From assembly GCA_019694315.1 (NCBI GenBank), contig JAIBCE010000031.1, positions 1 through 39,804 on the forward strand: a stretch of 39,804 bases of DNA, written 5' to 3'. The translations under genes were made by a program, and so were the position numbers. This document shows positions 7,917 to 16,413 of the stretch, piece after piece. The notes beneath the pieces were generated by a model, which searched no databases, was not told the DNA's origin, and was given only the letters and a program-made list of their open reading frames with translations. The stretch comes from Sandaracinaceae bacterium (lineage in GTDB: Bacteria > Myxococcota_A > Polyangia > Polyangiales > Sandaracinaceae). Position 1 is the stretch's first letter; each line of letters starts with the position of its first letter.

Positions 7917-10160
7917 TCACCTCGCCGCGAGCGCACGCACGGCGCGCTCGATCGTGGGCTCGTCGAGGAGCACGAGGCGCGCGGCGTCGCCGAGCGGGAT
8001 GAAGCTGTCGGCGCTGGCCACACGCGCGAGCTTGCCGTCGAAGCCTCGATCGAGCAGCGCGGCCATCACCGTCTCGGCGATGCCGCCGGTCCGCCGCGTC
8101 TCGTCCACACAGAGCACGCGATGCGTGCGCGAGGCGTGCGCGAGCACGTCGGCGATCGGCAGCGGCGCGAGCCAGCGGAGATCGAGCACGTCCACGAAGA
8201 GGCCCTCGGTGGCGAGCCTCCTCTGCACGCGGAGGCTCATGAACAGGCCGTTTCCGCTCGTCACGATCGTGAGCGCGGGCGTGCGATCGGCGGGGTAGAG
8301 GCGCGCCGATCCGAGGGGCACATGCGCCTCGGCCCAGCGCGACGGAGGCACGTACGGCGCGAGCCACGCGGCGTCGCCTTCGGTGTGGAGATCGCGGCTG
8401 TGGTAGAGCGCGATCGGCTCGAGGAACACGCACACCGAGCCGTTCTCGCTCGCGGTGGCGAGGCAGGTGCGGAGCATCGCGGCGGCGTCGTCGGGGCGCG
8501 CGGGCGAGGCGATCACGAGGCCGGGGATGTCTCGCAGGACGGCGACCGAGTCGTCGTTGTGGAAGTGACCGCCGAAGCCCTTCTGGTAGCCGTAGCCAGC
8601 GATGCGCACGACCATCGGGTTCGTGTACTGGCCGTTCGAGAAATAGCGGAGCGTCGCGGCCTCGCCGCGCAGCTGATCTTCGGCGTTGTGGAGGTACGCG
8701 AGGTACTGGATCTCGGCGATCGGCAGAAAGCCGCTCACCGCGCTGCCGAGCGCGAGGCCGAGGATCGACTGCTCGTCGAGGAGCGTGTCGAACACGCGGC
8801 CCGCGCCCGCGCGCTTGAGCAGGCCCTTGGTGAGGCCGTAGACGCCGCCCTTGCGGCCCACGTCCTCTCCGAAGATCAGCGTGCGTGGATCGGCGGCGAG
8901 CGCGTCCGCGAGGGCTCGGTTGATCGCGAGCGAGAGCGTGAGCGGGCCCTCGTCTTCGGGGAGCCTTCCGTCGTGCATGCGGGCGCGCGCCTCGCTCGTG
9001 CCCACCGTGCGCGCCACGCGCTCGGCCACGCGGACGTCGTCGCGCGGCGCGAGCGGCGCCATCACCTCGGCGGCGCTCGCGAGCTGCGGCTCGCCCGCGG
9101 CGGCGAGGGCGATCGCGCGAACCTCCCGCTCTTCTCGTGCGTAGCGCTCGGCGAGCTCGGCGCCGGTCGCGACGCCGGCGCTCACCAAGAGGCGCGCGGT
9201 GGCGAGGATCGGATCGCGCGCGTAGTCGGCGCGGATCTCGGCGGGGCTCCGGTACGTGACCTCCGCGTCCGAGCCCGCGTGCCCCATGAAGCGCACGGTG
9301 CGGAGGTGGAGAAACGCTGGGCGGCGCGTCTCGCGCACGTACGTGGCGGCGGCCTGCGCCACCTCGAACGCCTCGGCGAGCTCGCAGCCGTTCGCCTCGA
9401 AGAAGCGGAGGTGATCTCGGCTGCCGTAGGCCGCGCGGATCCAGCCGTGCGGCGTCGCGACGCTGATGCCGAGGCCGTTGTCCTCGCACACGAAGAGCAC
9501 CGGCAGGGGCAGGTGCTGGTGTGCGCAGTGACAGGCCGTGTGGATCGCGCCGGTGGCGGTCGAGTGGTTCGCCGACGCGTCGCCGAAGCTCGTCACCACG
9601 ATCGCGTCGGCGGGCCACGGCGAGCGCACGCCGAGCTTCTTCGCGCGCTCGATCGCGAAGGCCACGCCCACCGCGCGCGGTAGGTGCGAGGCGATCGTGG
9701 AGGTCTGCGGGATCACCGCGAGCTCGGCGTGTCCGAAGACCTTGTGGCGCCCGCCGGCGATGGGCTCGCTCGCCGCCGCGCACACGCCGCGCATCACGTC
9801 CTCGCGTGCCTGCGCGTGGCCTGCTTGCCGTGCGCGCGCGAGGTAGAACGCGCCCGAGCGGTAGTGCAGAAGGGCCGGATCCGTGGGCCGGAGGGCCGCT
9901 GCGACGGCCGCGTTGCCCTCGTGGCCCGCGCTGCCGATCGTGTAGAAGCCCTTGCCCTGCGCCCGCAGCCAGCGCGCCGCGAGATCGAGCTGTCGGCTGC
10001 CGATCTGATCGTCGAAGAGCTCGAGCGCGCGATGCCCTGTGAGCGCGCTCGAGGCGCGCACCGGACGCTCGAGCGCGCCGGAATCACGGGCTCCGCCGAG
10101 CTCCGCGAGCGCGCGCGCGAGGTGCTGATCGACCGGCTCCGAGGGCGTCGGCGAGGACAT
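7917..10160 (-). CDS. Fused E1 alpha/beta subunit of a 2-oxoacid dehydrogenase (TPP-dependent)
   Basis: A 747-residue protein with both halves of a heterodimeric E1 in one chain. The alpha part (about 1-380) has the YTIGSAGHEG and FGHAE signatures and the thiamine-diphosphate motif that begins SFGDAS and ends EDNGLGIS. The beta part (about 400-747) has LIFGEDVGRKGGVYG and a C-terminal transketolase-like domain (VDVLDLRWLAPLP). These enzymes decarboxylate a 2-oxoacid (branched-chain 2-oxoacids or pyruvate) and pass the acyl group to lipoyl-E2. The usual GDG of the TPP motif is GDA here, a common variant in branched-chain E1. No E2 or E3 gene is in the window, so it must use components encoded elsewhere. 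It lies 30 bp downstream of the SH3 lipoprotein gene, possibly cotranscribed. Confidence 0.9.
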   Translation of the reverse strand: MSSPTPSEPVDQHLARALAELGGARDSGALERPVRASSALTGHRALELFDDQIGSRQLDLAARWLRAQGKGFYTIGSAGHEGNAAVAAALRPTDPALLHYRSGAFYLARARQAGHAQAREDVMRGVCAAASEPIAGGRHKVFGHAELAVIPQTSTIASHLPRAVGVAFAIERAKKLGVRSPWPADAIVVTSFGDASANHSTATGAIHTACHCAHQHLPLPVLFVCEDNGLGISVATPHGWIRAAYGSRDHLRFFEANGCELAEAFEVAQAAATYVRETRRPAFLHLRTVRFMGHAGSDAEVTYRSPAEIRADYARDPILATARLLVSAGVATGAELAERYAREEREVRAIALAAAGEPQLASAAEVMAPLAPRDDVRVAERVARTVGTSEARARMHDGRLPEDEGPLTLSLAINRALADALAADPRTLIFGEDVGRKGGVYGLTKGLLKRAGAGRVFDTLLDEQSILGLALGSAVSGFLPIAEIQYLAYLHNAEDQLRGEAATLRYFSNGQYTNPMVVRIAGYGYQKGFGGHFHNDDSVAVLRDIPGLVIASPARPDDAAAMLRTCLATASENGSVCVFLEPIALYHSRDLHTEGDAAWLAPYVPPSRWAEAHVPLGSARLYPADRTPALTIVTSGNGLFMSLRVQRRLATEGLFVDVLDLRWLAPLPIADVLAHASRTHRVLCVDETRRTGGIAETVMAALLDRGFDGKLARVASADSFIPLGDAARLVLLDEPTIERAVRALAAR

Positions 10161-10190
10161 GGCGCGGACATATCACGGGGCCACGTCCTC

Positions 10191-11627
10191 TCACCGCGCG
10201 TCGCAGCGTCGACGGAGGCTCGTCGCGAAGACCCAGCCGCGCAGCGGCGTCTCGAGCCGATACCAGCGCCCGCGCTGCTCGGCCGGGTGGAGCTGCGTGC
10301 CGTTGGGCAGCGTGCCCACGGGCTCGCGACGGGTGGAAGGGTCGGGGCGCACGTTCGTCTGGCCGTCGGCGTCGTTCACCTCGAGCGTGCAGACGGGCGC
10401 CGCATCCGGCGCGGCGATCGCGAAGAGCCCCTCGGCGGTCTCGCGCAGCGCGAGCGGTACGCGCTCGTCGCCGTACGCGAGGCCCGCCTCGTTCAACGCG
10501 CGCGGGGGCTCGCCGCCCTCGCCAGGCCACATCGCTGGCGTCGCGATGTCGCCCACGTCGCCTCGCGCCACCTCGAAGAGCGGTCGCCCGCCCGCGCCGA
10601 TCACGAGCCCACCGATCGGCGCACCTTCGCGCAGCACGGGCACGAGCTGGACGCCGTCCCATGCGTTGCCGCAGTCGCTCCTGTCCTCCTCGTGATCGCG
10701 GATCGACATCGTGTGACCGCCCACGATCCGGCCCTCGCGCAGCGTCACCGCGCCGTAGCCGCGCACCGAGGAGAACTCGAGGTGCGCGCGCTGCACGAGC
10801 ACGTGGCCCTCGACGCAGGCGAGGCTCGCGACCTCGAAGGCGGGCAGGGTGATCTCGCTGCGACCGTCGGCGAGCACGAGGAAGAACGCCGCCGCCTCTG
10901 CTTCGTCGAACCCTGCGTTCAGCTCCTGCGTGAAGCAGCCGAGCCGTTCGGCGAGCGAGCCCGCGCACTCGAGCGAGTCCGGCACGCCCCGGAGGCCGAC
11001 CTCGAGGCCACAGACGCGCTCGCCGAGCCACTCGGTCCCGGTGCGCCTCCTGCGGGCGGGCGCGAGGGTCGTGGTCGTGACGTCCCAGCCAGAGCGAGGT
11101 CCCGACGGATCGTGATCCGAATAGGCGTCGATCGCCTCGCGGGCGCCGGCGACCACGCAGTCCTCCGTGCCGTCGGGGCAGTAGTGCACCGAGCGCAAGG
11201 TCGTGATCTCGGAGGCGCCCTCGAGCCGCACGACGCGCGGGGGATCGTCGAGGCCGACGAGCCGATCACCCTCGAGCGCGCCGACGGAGAGGCCGCCGTA
11301 GGCATCGACGACGAGGACGAGCTGCCCCGGCGGCGGCAACACCGCCTCACAGACGATGGGGTCCTCGCCGTCTTCGAACGCGATCGAGCCCGCGCGGACG
11401 CGTACGCCCGTGCCCGCACCCGCGAGGGGCGCGCCCGCCGGCTCCGCCACACCCCGCATGCAGCGGACGAGGTCGTTGCTCAGCCAGCCGATCGGAGTCC
11501 CTTGGGCCTCGGGGGCGGGCTCCGTGGTCGCTTCGCCGGGGGTGCTCGGGGCAGGGCTCGTGTTCGTGGCCCCACCGCAGCCGGCGACCATGACGAGAAG
11601 GAGAGTGGCGGGATGTCGGGCGCGCAT
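10191..11627 (-). CDS. Lipoprotein with C-terminal SH3-like domain, otherwise unknown
   Basis: A 478-residue exported protein. It starts MRARHPATLLLVMVAGCGG, a lipoprotein signal with lipobox VAGC. A Thr/Pro/Glu-rich linker follows, then a central region of about 330 residues with scattered cysteines that I cannot assign to a family. The last ~65 residues (CTLEVNDADG through NVRPDPS, VGTLPNGTQL, RGRWYRLETPLRGWV) match a bacterial SH3 (SH3b) domain, which in other proteins binds cell-wall peptides or ligands. The in-frame sequence upstream of 11627 lacks a signal peptide, so I placed the start there. It is divergent from the TPR gene and probably shares its 127-bp intergenic region for promoters. 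Confidence 0.8.
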   Translation of the reverse strand: MRARHPATLLLVMVAGCGGATNTSPAPSTPGEATTEPAPEAQGTPIGWLSNDLVRCMRGVAEPAGAPLAGAGTGVRVRAGSIAFEDGEDPIVCEAVLPPPGQLVLVVDAYGGLSVGALEGDRLVGLDDPPRVVRLEGASEITTLRSVHYCPDGTEDCVVAGAREAIDAYSDHDPSGPRSGWDVTTTTLAPARRRRTGTEWLGERVCGLEVGLRGVPDSLECAGSLAERLGCFTQELNAGFDEAEAAAFFLVLADGRSEITLPAFEVASLACVEGHVLVQRAHLEFSSVRGYGAVTLREGRIVGGHTMSIRDHEEDRSDCGNAWDGVQLVPVLREGAPIGGLVIGAGGRPLFEVARGDVGDIATPAMWPGEGGEPPRALNEAGLAYGDERVPLALRETAEGLFAIAAPDAAPVCTLEVNDADGQTNVRPDPSTRREPVGTLPNGTQLHPAEQRGRWYRLETPLRGWVFATSLRRRCDAR

Positions 11628-11754
11628 GCCGAATTCCACACTGTCGAGGGCTTCGCGCCAGCTCGCCTGTGCGCCGGCCCACGAGCCGCTCGTTGAATCG
11701 AGAGGTCGCGCGCTCGGTCCGCGCTCCCGCGGTATGGTCTCGCCCGAGGTGTGC

Positions 11755-13038
11755 ATGCGCTCGTTGCTCTCCACCCTGATCTCGCTCGTGCTCGCGCTCG
11801 GTCTCGCGCACGTCTTCGCGGCCACGCCGGTGCACGCGCAGGAGACGGAGCTGCCTCACCTCCGCGAGGCCGCGCAGGCTGCGCCCAGGGATGCCGCGGC
11901 CCAGCGTGCCCTCGGCATCGCGCTGCTCCGCGCGGGTCGCTATCGCGAGGCACGCCAGCAGCTCGAGCGCACCTCGCGGCTCTCGCGCGGCTCCCTCGAG
12001 GCGCTCTTCGACGTGGCGCGCGTGTCGTTCGCGGAGCGCGATCACCGCGCCTCCGAGACGGCGTGTCGCGCGATGGGGCGCGCCCAGAAGGCGGCGCCGC
12101 TCACGCGCGTCTGTCAAGCGAGATCGGACCTCGTGTGGGCGCGAAGCGCGCGCGCGTTCGAGGAGCTGCAGCAGGCGCTCGCGGCCGATCCGAGCCTCTA
12201 CGAGGGGCTCTACGCGCTCGGCGAGGCGCATCGGCTTCGCGCGGCCACGGCCGACGCGGAGGCTGCCTACCAGCGCGCCATCGCGGCGCGCGCCACCTCC
12301 GCCGAGCCACACCTCGGCCTCGGTCGTCTCTATGCCGCCGTGGGCCGTCGCGACGAGGCCGTGCGCGCGCTGCGTCGCGCGCTCGAGCTCGACGGGACCG
12401 ATCCCGAGATCCAGTTCGAGCTCGGACGCCTCCTCGCCGACGACGAAGGACGCGCGCTCCTGGCTCGCGCCGTCGCCGGGCGGCCCAGCTGGCCCGAGGC
12501 GCAGACGAGCCTGGGGGATCTGCTCGCCGCGGCGTCGCAGAACGAGCCGGCCGAGGCCGCCTATCGCGCCGCGATCGCGGCCCGCGCCGATCACGAGCCC
12601 GCGCACGCCGGGCTCGGGCGCGTGCTCGCGGCGCGCGGGGAGGATGCGGGCGCGGAGGCCTCGCTGCGTCGCGCGCTCGAGCTCGTGAGCAACGATCAAA
12701 CGGCGATGATGTCGCTCGCCGACGTGCTCGCGCGCACGCAGCGCGTCGAGGAGGCCTACGAGTCGTACCGCGCGGCCTACGGCTTCGACGCGCGCAACGC
12801 GGAGCCCATGCTGCGCGCCGCGCGCCTCGCGCTCGGCCAGGAGCGTGACGTGCTCGCGAGCGGCTTCCTCGACTCGATCCTCCGCAACCAGCCCGAGAAC
12901 GGCGAGGCGCTCGCGCTCTATGGCGACGTCATGGTGGCCCGTCGCGATCGCACGCAGGCGCGCCAGTACTACGAGCACGCGCTGCGCGCGGGAGCGCGCG
13001 ATCGCGCGCGCATCGAGACCGCGCTGCGGGGGCTCTGA
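11755..13038 (+). CDS. Exported TPR-repeat protein
   Basis: A 427-residue protein with a signal peptide (MRSLLSTLISLVLALGLAHVF, cleavage near VHAQ) and then about ten tetratricopeptide-like repeats, e.g. AAQRALGIALLRAGRYREA, GLYALGEAHRLRAATADA, PHLGLGRLYAAVGRRDEA, AHAGLGRVLAARGEDAGA. TPR arrays form superhelical scaffolds that bind other proteins; the location is periplasmic. An ATG at 11734 is an alternative start but would put seven extra residues before the signal peptide. The PAP2 phosphatase gene starts 12 bp after its stop, so the two are likely one transcript. Confidence 0.88.
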   Translation: MRSLLSTLISLVLALGLAHVFAATPVHAQETELPHLREAAQAAPRDAAAQRALGIALLRAGRYREARQQLERTSRLSRGSLEALFDVARVSFAERDHRASETACRAMGRAQKAAPLTRVCQARSDLVWARSARAFEELQQALAADPSLYEGLYALGEAHRLRAATADAEAAYQRAIAARATSAEPHLGLGRLYAAVGRRDEAVRALRRALELDGTDPEIQFELGRLLADDEGRALLARAVAGRPSWPEAQTSLGDLLAAASQNEPAEAAYRAAIAARADHEPAHAGLGRVLAARGEDAGAEASLRRALELVSNDQTAMMSLADVLARTQRVEEAYESYRAAYGFDARNAEPMLRAARLALGQERDVLASGFLDSILRNQPENGEALALYGDVMVARRDRTQARQYYEHALRAGARDRARIETALRGL

Positions 13039-13050
13039 GCCGACCCCGTC

Positions 13051-13656
13051 ATGGATCGAGAGCTCGCGGTCGCGATCAACCAGCTCGGCGCCGGCACGAT
13101 CGATCGCGTCACCGAGCTCGTGTGCGACGTGCCGTTCCTCGTCGTGCTCTGGCTCGGCGTCGTCGTGCTCGCGTGGATCTTCGATCGACGACGCGCCCGT
13201 CGCGTCACGCTCGCGGTGCTGGCCGCGCTGACGATCCACGCCATCGTCACCGAGCTCCTCCTCAAGCACGCGCTCCTCGCGTTCTTCGATCAGCGCGTGC
13301 GCCCGTGGATGGCGCACCCCGACGCGATCGTGCCGATCGGCCATCGCTTCGAGGACTCGTCGTTTCCCTCGAGCCACGCGGCGACGACCGCCGCGCTCGT
13401 GGCCGTGCTCGTCTGGCACTACCCGCGCAGCTGGCCGCTCGGCGTCGCGTTCGCGCTCTTCATGGCCTTCGCGCGCGTGCACAACGGCATGCACTACCCG
13501 ACGGACGTGGGCGTCGGCACGCTGCTCGGCCTCGCCTATGGGGCGCTCACCGTGTGGATCATCGGTCGCTTCGACCGCGGCGCCGAGGCGTCACGCTCGA
13601 GCCCGACCGAGCACCCGTCCGGGGAGGGCGACGCTCGCGACGAGCGCGCCCGCTGA
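13051..13656 (+). CDS. PAP2-superfamily membrane phosphatase
   Basis: A 201-residue inner-membrane phosphatase of the type 2 phosphatidic acid phosphatase family. All three signature motifs are intact: K72...RP (84-85), PSSH (106-109) and R142-x5-H148-x3-D152 (ARVHNGMHYPTD), with His109 and His148 as the acid/base and nucleophile pair. About five or six membrane helices surround them. Family members dephosphorylate undecaprenyl pyrophosphate, phosphatidic acid or phosphatidylglycerophosphate at the outer face of the membrane; which applies here is unknown. The charged C-terminal tail (GDARDERAR) is cytoplasmic or disordered. It follows the TPR gene by 12 bp. Confidence 0.92.
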   Translation: MDRELAVAINQLGAGTIDRVTELVCDVPFLVVLWLGVVVLAWIFDRRRARRVTLAVLAALTIHAIVTELLLKHALLAFFDQRVRPWMAHPDAIVPIGHRFEDSSFPSSHAATTAALVAVLVWHYPRSWPLGVAFALFMAFARVHNGMHYPTDVGVGTLLGLAYGALTVWIIGRFDRGAEASRSSPTEHPSGEGDARDERAR

Positions 13657-13674
13657 GCGTGAGGTCGCCTCTCG

Positions 13675-14169
13675 TCAGTCCCAGGCGGACGGAACGCACT
13701 GGCAGAAATGCGACATGGGGTCCTGCCTCGAGTGGAGGGGTGTGATGCAGCCCATCCCGCAGCCGACGCCCGGAACGCATCCGAACGGAGACGTCATGGG
13801 CGTCTGCGCGTGCACGGGCGCGCACACGAGCCCGCTGCCGGCGCAGCCGCCGCCGCCGGCGCCCGACGGAGTGCATCCGGTGACGCAGGCGCCGCCGAGA
13901 CACGTGAGCTGACTCTGGCAGTCGTCGTTCGACGTACACGTCCCGTACATGCCCACGGTGCCGCCTGGATGCCACGCGTCGGGCCGCGGGCCGCCGTCGA
14001 TCGGCACCTCGGCGTAGCAGCGGAGCTCGACCGGATCACAGTACGGGAACTGGCTCGGGCACGAGCCCGTCGCGCACCCGTAGAAACCGTCGGTCGGCGC
14101 GTTCGGCGAGCACGCGGGCACACCCGCCAGCCCGAGCGCGAGGGTCGTCGTGAGGAGCGCGCGCCGCAT
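13675..14169 (-). CDS. Cys-rich lipoprotein, function unknown
   Basis: A 164-residue secreted lipoprotein (signal MRRALLTTTLALGLAGVPAC). The mature part has about 18 cysteines in short loops such as CTSNDDC, CLGGACVTGC and CGMGC, of the kind seen in many myxobacterial surface proteins, and one short DGGPRPDAW linker. It is the last of three minus-strand genes. Its ATG shares one base with the TGA of the upstream gene (TGATG), so translation is probably coupled. The cysteine spacing suggests a disulphide-stabilised, extracytoplasmic fold. No enzyme motif is visible. Confidence 0.8.
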   Translation of the reverse strand: MRRALLTTTLALGLAGVPACSPNAPTDGFYGCATGSCPSQFPYCDPVELRCYAEVPIDGGPRPDAWHPGGTVGMYGTCTSNDDCQSQLTCLGGACVTGCTPSGAGGGGCAGSGLVCAPVHAQTPMTSPFGCVPGVGCGMGCITPLHSRQDPMSHFCQCVPSAWD

Positions 14170-15155
14170 CAGAACGTCCCTTCGAGGGCCAGGCCCGTGG
14201 GCAAGAGGCGCACGTGCGCGCTCGGTCCGCTGCTGCTCGACATCGCGACGCCGAGGCCCCAGCCGAGGCCCACGATCGCGGCCGCGCCGCCCGCGATCAG
14301 GCTCGCGATGCCGGTGCCGGTGAGGATGGGCGCGCGATCGTAGACGCCCGACACGCTCGACCACTCGGTGCCCGAGGGTGACGAGTTCACGTGGGCGATG
14401 TCGCTCGCGCCCACGCCGTAGAGCACACCGCCCACGATGACGAGCGCTGCGCCGACTCCCGCCACGATCCACGGCGTGGGCTCGCTCGCCTGGCTCTCGT
14501 GCTCGCGCTCGGCCTCGTTGCCCTGCGGAGGTGTGACGTCGATCGGCGCGTCCACCTCGCCGCCGTGCACCACGATCCGCGTACGCGCGGTCCGACCGTC
14601 GCCGTCGCGGAGCACGATCTCGTGCGTGCCCACCGAGAGCAGCACGTGGCCCTGCGCCGCCGGCCACGCCCCGTCCGGTCGCGTGACGACGCCATCCACC
14701 GAGAGCCGCACGTCGCTCGCCGCAGGCGGCACGACGAAGCGACCCACGAGGGCTCGCGCGCGTTCGAGCAGGGCACCGACCTGGGTGCGCTGCTCCTCGG
14801 TCAGCGGCCGCACCTCGCTCGCGAGCGCGGCCTCGAGCGCCGCGATCGCGGCGCCGTAGTCACCCATCTCGAACGAGGCCATGCCGATGCCGCGCTGCGT
14901 GCGCGCGTTCGGGAACGACGCGTGGGCTCTCTCGAAGAGCGCGCGCGCCTCGGTCCAGCGACCGGCCTGGAACTCGGTCAGCGCACCGTCGATGAGGGCG
15001 GCGTACTCGGGCGGCTCGGCCCGCTCGGCCGGCGGTGGCGGGGCGATCGCTCCCTCGGACTGCGCCGCTGCGGGGCTCGCGGCGAGGCAGCTCACCACGG
15101 CCAACATCCACACGATTCCCTGGGGCGATCGAGCCCCGCGACGACGCCACCGCAT
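14169..15155 (-). CDS. Exported TPR and PEGA-like domain membrane protein
   Basis: A 328-residue envelope protein. A signal peptide (GIVWMLAVVSCLAASPAAAQ) leads into two TPR-like units (ALTEFQAGRWTEARALFERA, IGMASFEMGDYGAAIAALEAA). A beta-rich PEGA-like domain follows (VRLSVDGVVTRPDG, LLSVGTHEIVLRDGDG), and then two membrane segments near the C-terminus (WIVAGVGAALVIVGGVLYGVG and the Ala/Gly-rich stretch about 25 residues later). This TPR-PEGA-TM layout is common in myxobacteria, where the function is unknown. It is the middle gene of a three-gene cluster: 50 bp after the Asp/Ala-rich lipoprotein and overlapping the next gene by one base. A role in envelope assembly is only inference. Confidence 0.82.
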   Translation of the reverse strand: MRWRRRGARSPQGIVWMLAVVSCLAASPAAAQSEGAIAPPPPAERAEPPEYAALIDGALTEFQAGRWTEARALFERAHASFPNARTQRGIGMASFEMGDYGAAIAALEAALASEVRPLTEEQRTQVGALLERARALVGRFVVPPAASDVRLSVDGVVTRPDGAWPAAQGHVLLSVGTHEIVLRDGDGRTARTRIVVHGGEVDAPIDVTPPQGNEAEREHESQASEPTPWIVAGVGAALVIVGGVLYGVGASDIAHVNSSPSGTEWSSVSGVYDRAPILTGTGIASLIAGGAAAIVGLGWGLGVAMSSSSGPSAHVRLLPTGLALEGTF

Positions 15156-15205
15156 GTCCGCGCGAGTCTCGCACGGGCGCGCACCGAGGCCCAAGCGAGC
15201 GTCGA

Positions 15206-15643
15206 TCACGAGCAGGCGACCGCGTCGAAGCTGCCCACCGCGCACGCACAGCAGCCGCACGACGTGGCTGGGCCGCCGCACTCCTTCACGCAGGTGATCG
15301 CGCGGAAGCACTCGGGCGTGCACGCGGTCGGGTCGCACTCTCCGGCGCCGACGGAGCCCGCGTCGCCCTCGAAGCCCGCATCCGGATCGGCCGGTGCATC
15401 GTCGGCGACGAACGCATCGGCGCTCGAGGGCGCGTCGGTCGCGCTGAACGCGTCGGCGCTCGAGGGCGCATCGCTCGCGCCGAACGCGTCGTCGGCGGAG
15501 GGCGCGTCGGCTGCGGCCGAGTCGTGGGTCGCGTAGGCGTCGACGGCCACGAACGCGTCGCTCGGGGCGGTGCTCTGGTCGCACGCCGGAAGAAGCGAGG
15601 AGAAGGAGAGGAGGCAACCGAGGACAAGCAGGCGAGAGGTCAT
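15206..15643 (-). CDS. Lipoprotein with Asp/Ala-rich repeats and Cys-rich C-terminus
   Basis: A 145-residue lipoprotein: signal MTSRLLVLGCLLSFSSLL with lipobox LPAC. Residues about 25-95 are a low-complexity stalk made of DAPSSADAF-type repeats (12-residue, 36-bp units around 15406-15500). The C-terminal ~45 residues hold about ten cysteines (CDPTACTPEC, CVKECGG, CGCCAC), probably a small disulphide-rich module. It is the first gene of the minus-strand cluster. The stalk could carry the Cys module away from the outer membrane. No function can be assigned. Confidence 0.78.
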   Translation of the reverse strand: MTSRLLVLGCLLSFSSLLPACDQSTAPSDAFVAVDAYATHDSAAADAPSADDAFGASDAPSSADAFSATDAPSSADAFVADDAPADPDAGFEGDAGSVGAGECDPTACTPECFRAITCVKECGGPATSCGCCACAVGSFDAVACS

Positions 15644-15738
15644 GACCGAGGTGTAGCCGAGGCCGCCGCGGAGGGCAGCCTCCGATCCGGGCCCGCTCGC
15701 GTGTGGCCAGTCTCGGCGCGTCGTGCTGGGATGGGTCG

Positions 15739-16392
15739 ATGCCCATGCGCGCCGCGCTCTTCGACATGGACAAGACCCTCGTGCGAGCGAACACGGGCAT
15801 TCGTTATGCGCGCTGGCGCGTGCGTCGCGGCGAGATGCCCACGAGCGAGCTCGCGCGCGTGCTCGGGTGGTCGCTCCAGTACACGTTCGGGCTCGTCGAC
15901 GCAGAGGCGGTGAGTCGCTACGCGGCGCGCACGCTCACGGGTGTGGACGAGTCGAGCTTCGCCGAGGAGTGTCGCGGCTGGTTTCGCGAGGACGTGCTGC
16001 CGCTCGTGGCCGACGAGGCGCGGCGCGAGGTGGAGCGCATGCGCCGCGAGGGCCACGTGCTCGCCATCCTCTCCGGCTCGAGCCCCTATGCGGCGGGCCC
16101 GCTCGCCGACGAGCTCGGCATCCCGCACGTGCTCTGCACGCGCCTCGTGGTCGAGGGCGGTCGCTTCACCGGCGAGGTTGTCTCCCCGCTCGCCTTCGGG
16201 CACGGCAAGGTCACGCTCGCAGAGGCGTGGGCGCGCGAGCACGGCGTCGATCTCGCGCAGAGCGTCTTCTACTCGGACTCCATCAGCGATCTCCCCATGC
16301 TCGAGCGCGTGGGCCGCGCGCGCGTGATCAACCCCGATCCGCGCCTGCGCTGGACGGCGCGTCGCCGCCGCTGGCCCATCGAGCACTGGTGA
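15739..16392 (+). CDS. HAD-IB family phosphatase (SerB-like)
   Basis: A 217-residue cytosolic haloacid-dehalogenase-superfamily phosphatase. Motif I is FDMDKT (Asp9 nucleophile, Asp11 acid/base), motif II ILSGSS (near residue 112), motif III a Lys in HGKVTL, and motif IV YSDSISDLPML with the Mg-binding aspartates. The helical cap lies between motifs I and II. Sequence style matches the HAD-IB subgroup, which includes phosphoserine phosphatase and lipid or sugar phosphatases; the family also includes 1-acyl-sn-glycerol-3-phosphate-associated HADs. The ATG at 15739 puts motif I at the usual distance from the N-terminus. The gene stands alone, divergent from the lipoprotein cluster and convergent with the PEGA gene. 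Confidence 0.9.
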   Translation: MPMRAALFDMDKTLVRANTGIRYARWRVRRGEMPTSELARVLGWSLQYTFGLVDAEAVSRYAARTLTGVDESSFAEECRGWFREDVLPLVADEARREVERMRREGHVLAILSGSSPYAAGPLADELGIPHVLCTRLVVEGGRFTGEVVSPLAFGHGKVTLAEAWAREHGVDLAQSVFYSDSISDLPMLERVGRARVINPDPRLRWTARRRRWPIEHW

Positions 16393-16413
16393 GCTCCGCC
16401 GTGCCCGGGGCGA

